6,632 bases of DNA. Origin: JBBRHH01 sp038222915 (lineage in GTDB: Bacteria > Planctomycetota > Phycisphaerae > Tepidisphaerales > Tepidisphaeraceae). The stretch's first letter is position 1; the number at the start of each line of letters is the position of its first letter. The notes beneath the pieces were generated by a model. The model saw only the letters and a list, made by a program, of their open reading frames with translations, was not told the DNA's origin and ran no database searches. The translations under genes and the position numbers were made by a program. This document shows positions 6,568-6,632 of the stretch, piece after piece. The stretch is taken from positions 1 to 6,632 of the forward strand of contig JBBRHH010000353.1 in assembly GCA_038222915.1 (NCBI GenBank). The letters run 5' to 3'.

Positions 6568-6632
6568 TCAAAGCAGATTACTTCTTCTTCGCAGGTACCA
6601 CTCAGTACCGGCCAATATTACCAGCAGAACAA
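6568..6632 (-). CDS. C-terminal end of a membrane protein, possibly BatA/VWA-type (partial)
   Basis: Only the last 20 codons are in the window; the 5' part lies beyond the right edge. The visible residues are a hydrophobic stretch (VLLVILAG) followed by TEWYLRRRSNLL and tandem TGA stops. A final transmembrane helix, then an acidic residue plus Trp and a short Arg-rich cytoplasmic tail, is how many planctomycete VWA/BatA-like and glutamine-amidotransferase-like membrane proteins end. These commonly sit upstream of DUF4175-like genes. The reading frame was chosen because of this helix-plus-positive-tail pattern, its position and its orientation. Other frames are not excluded over such a short stretch, and the family name is an inference from a few residues. 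The gene would be the upstream neighbour in the same operon, ending 32 bases before the next start. Confidence 0.6.
   Translation of the reverse strand, partial: VLLVILAGTEWYLRRRSNLL

Overview
The window looks like a piece of a planctomycete chromosome, most likely from the class Phycisphaerae or a relative. This is an inference from three things. All confident genes lie on the minus strand in a tight, moderately GC-rich operon. The products belong to families that planctomycetes carry together: a DUF4175-like membrane protein, a secreted coiled-coil protein, a secreted protein with the prenyltransferase/squalene-cyclase fold ending in LPIYQR, and a secreted HEAT-repeat protein. Two of the proteins also carry Pro-Ala-Thr-Gln-Pro tails of the kind common in that class. 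No RNA gene, mobile element, CRISPR array or phage gene was found.

Layout in transcription order (minus strand, right to left): (1) the last 20 codons of an upstream gene (6632-6568), whose end resembles the final transmembrane helix of BatA/VWA-type membrane proteins; (2) a 32-base AT-rich spacer; (3) a 595-aa protein with three transmembrane helices and a large periplasmic beta-rich part (6535-4748); (4) a 525-aa exported coiled-coil protein with a Gln/Asp/His/Pro-rich linker (4751-3174), overlapping the previous gene by 4 bases; (5) a 339-aa exported alpha-alpha barrel protein (3163-2144), 10 bases further on; (6) a 654-aa exported HEAT-repeat protein with a C-terminal beta-sandwich (2131-167), 12 bases further on; (7) 166 bases at the left edge with no assignable gene.

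The short gaps and uniform direction imply one transcript. Every complete product is predicted to sit in the envelope: one anchored in the membrane with a periplasmic face, three with export signals. By analogy with related planctomycete clusters, genes for a MoxR ATPase, a DUF58 protein and VWA/BatA proteins would be expected upstream, outside the window. The set therefore looks like the exported part of a conserved but uncharacterised envelope assembly or surveillance module. None of the four complete genes has a function that can be stated with confidence. The most notable features are the splitting of a DUF4175-like architecture into a membrane half and a separately exported coiled-coil half, and a cyclase-fold protein lacking the cyclase acid motif.
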